Below are positions 4,729 to 6,744 of a DNA stretch of 6,744 nt, piece after piece. Positions within the stretch are counted from its first letter, which is position 1, and the number at the start of each line of letters is the position of its first letter. Origin of the DNA: DASXBA01 sp046729895 (lineage in GTDB: Bacteria > Actinomycetota > Thermoleophilia > Solirubrobacterales > Thermoleophilaceae). The position numbers and the translations under genes were made by a program. The stretch lies in NCBI GenBank assembly GCA_046729895.1, contig JBKPHP010000093.1, positions 1-6,744 on the forward strand, given 5' to 3'. The notes beneath the pieces are model-generated. The model worked only from the letters and a program-made list of their open reading frames with translations. It did not search any database and had not been told where the DNA came from.

Positions 4729-5160
4729 CGTGACACTCCTCTACGTCGGGACTTGTGCCCGAGCAGAAACACGCTGCCGGGCAACTAGGGTCACGCCGCC
4801 AGCCGGCACTGCTGGATGATCCGAGCGTCGCTCGAAGGGGGACATATCGGGCCCCGGATCCGACAGGCCGATCTGCAGCCATTTTCTGTGGCCTTTGCTG
4901 CAACAACGAGCCGTCGAGAGTTTCGCGCCCATGGGTAGGCGGCATCTGAGTGAGACCCGGCGGCGAGTGCTGCAATCACGCGAAAAGCGGCAGGGGATGA
5001 GCGACCACCGCTGACCGCTGGTTCGCATGGAAGGCAATAGTCGGGCACGCCCGGGCCGGACGGCTCCTAACAGGCGATAGGAGCAGCGCGATCGGCGCTG
5101 CCGGGCGCACCCGACCTTCACGCCCACCTTGCCCTTGCGCCCCAATGCGCTCATCGAACT
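4729..5160. other. Gene-free stretch with hairpins
   Basis: Open frames cross this stretch on both strands, but none shows a domain, a ribosome-binding site or believable composition; they are rich in Arg, Ser and Cys in the manner of non-coding GC-rich DNA. The notable structure is a pair of adjacent hairpins at 5064-5101. A minus-strand phrase beginning MSALGRKGK (from 5154) recalls the 'MSALGQK' translations seen from dispersed alphaproteobacterial intergenic repeats; I treat that as a weak likeness only. Confidence 0.45.
5064..5101 (-). terminator. Two adjacent hairpins, probable terminator region of the VOC gene
   Basis: GCAGCGC-GATCG-GCGCTGC (5083-5101) is a perfect 7-bp stem with a 5-base loop. 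Next to it, sharing one base, CTCCTA-N8-TAGGAG (5064-5083) is a 6-bp stem with an 8-base loop. They lie about 60 bases past the minus-strand VOC stop. There is no U-tract, which is not unusual for high-GC actinobacterial terminators. A dispersed palindromic element is the alternative. Confidence 0.4.
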
Positions 5161-5161
5161 C

Positions 5162-5467
5162 TCAGGACGCACCGGTCCGGTTGTGGTTGACGGCCTCGAT
5201 GTTGTGGCCGTCAGGATCGAGGACGAACGCCCCGTAGTAGCCGGGGTGGTAGACGGCGCGCTCACCGGGCGCGCCATTGTCCGTGTAGCCCGCGTCGATC
5301 GCGGCTCGGTGGAAGGCGTCGACCGCCTCGTTCGTGTCGACGCCGAACGCGAGGTGGACGTGCTCGGTCAGCGGCTCGCCGGCGACGTACGAGATCGAGG
5401 CGTTGGCGGTGACGATCTGGACGTGGTCGGGCTCGTCGACGCCGATCTCGTGGCCCTTCGCCACGTT
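5162..5467 (-). pseudogene. Second VOC domain of a two-domain glyoxalase-fold protein, displaced by a frameshift
   Basis: This frame carries 'VDEPDHVQIVTANASISYV', 'GEPLTEHVHLAFGVDT', 'AVDAFHRAAIDAGYTDNGA' and 'YYGAFVLDPDGHNIEAVNHN' before TGA 5162-5164, a complete C-terminal half of a VOC (glyoxalase/bleomycin-resistance/dioxygenase) module. The HVHLAF His and the HNIEAV Glu are the usual metal ligands. It continues domain 1 (upstream on the same strand), which stops at 5466-5468 immediately after 'DHLWLRTRDVAAIRRF', itself the opening of this second module. Between the last shared codon (TTC 5469-5471) and this frame there is one base where a multiple of three is expected (net -2 or +1). 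A separate start at GTG 5464 is possible but would lack the first strand of the domain. Confidence 0.7.
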
Positions 5468-5882
5468 AGAAGCGCCTGATGGCCGCGACGTCACGCGTGC
5501 GGAGCCACAGGTGGTCGATCGCGCCGGTCTTGTGCTCCTGGCCCGTGTACACCGCTTCGACGCTGTTGCCGTCCGGGTCGCGCAGGAACCCGCCGTAGTA
5601 GTCCTCGCGGTACTGCGGCCGCGGGCCGGGCGCGCCGTCGTCGGTGTAGCCGGCCTCGACGCCGGCGCGGTGGAAGGCGTCGACGAGCTCGTGCGACGGC
5701 GCGTAGAACGCGATCTGGAGGTGCTTCGCGACGGGTTGACCGTCGGCGACGATCGAGAAATCGCCCCACTCGATGTACTCGGGGTCGTCCATGCGCTCCT
5801 TGCCGAGCACGGTGAGGACGGTGTCGTAGAAGCGCTGGGACGCGTCGCGGTCGGAGACGCGGATGTCAACATGGTCGATCAC
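5466..5882 (-). CDS. VOC family protein (glyoxalase/dioxygenase superfamily), first domain
   Basis: From GTG 5880-5882 the protein starts VIDHVDIRVSDRDASQRFYD, the standard beta-alpha opening of a VOC module with a metal-ligand His. It continues through 'AKHLQIAFYAPSHELVDAFH', 'AGVEAGYTDDGAPG' and 'DYYGGFLRDPDGNSVEAVY', where the Glu of NSVEAV is the last metal ligand. Residues 1-118 or so form one complete module. 'IDHLWLRTRDVAAIRRF' then begins a second module, and the frame stops at 5466. The open frame extends upstream to 5975, but those residues have no VOC character, so GTG 5882 is preferred despite having no clear Shine-Dalgarno. The substrate cannot be predicted. The unbroken form would be about 240 aa with two internally similar halves; as written, only the N-terminal 138 aa would be made. 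Confidence 0.8.
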   Translation of the reverse strand: MIDHVDIRVSDRDASQRFYDTVLTVLGKERMDDPEYIEWGDFSIVADGQPVAKHLQIAFYAPSHELVDAFHRAGVEAGYTDDGAPGPRPQYREDYYGGFLRDPDGNSVEAVYTGQEHKTGAIDHLWLRTRDVAAIRRF

Positions 5883-6086
5883 CCGGCCTATTGTGCGGCA
5901 ACCTCCCGGTGGATGAAGTGGCTGGCGGTAGCTGGCGCGACGACGCCAAGCTGCCGGACTGTCCCGTTGAGGCACGAGCGGTAGCGCCGCGGCATCCGAG
6001 CGCGGCTGTCGCTATGGACGAGACCCAACAGCGGTCCGCACCCAGAGCGTGACTGTCGCATTGCGCGAGGAGCAGTAGCGATGAAG
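5883..6086. other. Intergenic region between the VOC and enoyl-reductase-like genes
   Basis: This region of about 200 bp separates two minus-strand genes and should hold the 3' end signals of the upstream one and the promoter of the VOC gene. An inverted repeat GCCGCG-N9-CGCGGC at 5986-6006 could be a terminator for the gene ending at 6087. CACAAT (minus strand, about 5891-5896) lies 8 bases before the GTG at 5882 and might be a leaderless -10. Both are weak. No small gene is convincing. Confidence 0.3.
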
Positions 6087-6744
6087 CTATGCGGCGGGCG
6101 AGACGTCGAATGTCTGACCGGCCGCGCGGAGGCGGTCGGCCAACACGCTCCCCATGGCGGTCGCGGGGGTCAGCACGCCTGCTCGGTTTGGGAGCCGGTC
6201 GCCGTCGAGCGCAAGGCACAGAGCGCTCTCCCCCAGCATCACTCTCGTTGCCCCGTAGCCCGGGTCGCCCTGCGCTTCCACGCGGCAGACCCAGCGCTCG
6301 TCAGCCGGTGTGCGCGCGTGGATCTCAATTACGAAGAACCCCTCCCGCACGAGCTCCTCCTTGGGCCCTGCGCCGGGACCGGGCAACACGCGGTCGAGGG
6401 CGAATCGGGAAAGTGGCAGGGCGAGCCCAGCAGTGAGCGCGGCCATGCCCCCTCCCACGCCGAGGGCCTTCGCGCGCCCCATGAGGCCGGAGCCGAAAGC
6501 CATAACCTCGCGGTAGCGGAAGCGTCGCCCGTAAGCCCAGTCCTGGAGCGCGTTGGAGCGGCGCACGACGCGGGTGTTGACCGGTGCCATCACGAACGGG
6601 CCCAACCAGGTGCCGAGGTCCTCGGAGTACTCCGCACCGCGGAGATCGGCCTCGTTGCCGAGCTCGGGTTCGGCATCCCGGTCAGGCGACAGGGCGTAGG
6701 GATCGGCCAGGACACTCGCGAGCGAGCGATCCCTCTTGACGTCG
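6087..6744 (-). CDS. Saccharopine-dehydrogenase-like / trans-acting enoyl reductase family protein, C-terminal half
   Basis: The gene enters from the right edge, so its start and NADP-binding Rossmann domain lie outside the window; 218 codons are visible up to TAG 6087-6089. A stretch 'GTWLGPFVMAPVNTRVVRRS' followed by 'LQDWAYGRRFRYREVM' is typical of the mid-region of this family. After a Gly/Ala-rich segment and 'LPGPGAGPKEELVREGFF' comes a beta-rich domain with 'RVEAQGDPGYGATRVMLGES' and the terminal 'GVLTPATAMG...LRAAGQTFDV'. Together these match actinobacterial saccharopine dehydrogenase-like oxidoreductases annotated as trans-acting enoyl reductases (mycobacterial relatives act on phthiocerol/phenolphthiocerol lipids; others have unknown substrates). 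An internal TTG at 6605 is only a frame-opening artefact. No frameshift is seen. Confidence 0.85.
   Translation of the reverse strand, partial: DVKRDRSLASVLADPYALSPDRDAEPELGNEADLRGAEYSEDLGTWLGPFVMAPVNTRVVRRSNALQDWAYGRRFRYREVMAFGSGLMGRAKALGVGGGMAALTAGLALPLSRFALDRVLPGPGAGPKEELVREGFFVIEIHARTPADERWVCRVEAQGDPGYGATRVMLGESALCLALDGDRLPNRAGVLTPATAMGSVLADRLRAAGQTFDVSPAA

Noticed and set aside
4741..5277. 178-codon minus-strand frame
   Set aside because: Low-quality Ser/Arg-rich composition, no domain; its upstream part overlaps the VOC gene out of frame.
5866..6219. Minus-strand frame between the VOC and enoyl-reductase-like genes
   Set aside because: Arg-rich shadow overlapping the real C-terminus of the enoyl-reductase-like protein; no homology or ribosome-binding site.
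1..6744. CRISPR array, tRNA/rRNA gene, insertion sequence ends or a phage/defence cluster
   Set aside because: No regularly spaced repeats, no cloverleaf-like or rRNA-like sequence, no transposase or integrase motifs and no terminal inverted repeats flanking a unit were seen. A lone HD protein is not enough to call a phage or defence system.

Overview
The window is high-GC DNA with GTG starts and compact gene spacing, and it reads as actinobacterial. The secreted S1 proteases with Arg/Lys-rich C-terminal beta-domains, the actinobacterial Ig-like signature (PRVGxTxTC ... W ... C.V..NAGG), the SnoaL-type opening 'PQENVELVRR' and the duplicated VOC protein suggest a Thermoleophilia/Solirubrobacterales-like soil lineage. 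That placement is an inference from protein style, not a database result.

Layout. At the left edge (minus strand) is the 5' end of an NAD-dependent epimerase/dehydratase. Directly upstream of it lies the frameshifted, truncated 5' end of a berberine-bridge-type FAD-linked oxidase. A CTAG-rich set of nested palindromes sits in front of that remnant. About 200 bp with no supportable gene follow, then a SnoaL-like 5' remnant (plus). Next comes an HD-domain phosphohydrolase (minus, about 688-1188). Its 5' end nearly touches a trypsin-like protease (plus) that has a full catalytic triad but no signal peptide; the rest of that gene (Ig-like domain plus basic C-terminal domain) is broken by four reading-frame changes.

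An orphan signal-peptide ORF comes next, then the best-preserved gene of the window: a 595-aa secreted trypsin-like protease with two tandem InlB-type repeats and a basic C-terminal domain, apparently read from a leaderless promoter. After it lie a short coding-like fragment (to 4728) and about 430 bp without a gene but with hairpins. On the minus strand follow a two-domain VOC (glyoxalase/dioxygenase-fold) protein split by a frameshift, about 200 bp of intergenic DNA, and the C-terminal half of a saccharopine-dehydrogenase-like / trans-acting enoyl reductase.

The genes do not form one pathway. The coherent themes are (i) a tandem of secreted trypsin-like proteases of the same architecture, one intact and one decayed, and (ii) repeated truncation and frameshifting in at least four loci. 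Either this is a genuine gene-decay/rearrangement zone or the assembly carries uncorrected indels. I see no convincing new multi-gene system, defence island, mobile element, RNA gene or CRISPR array.
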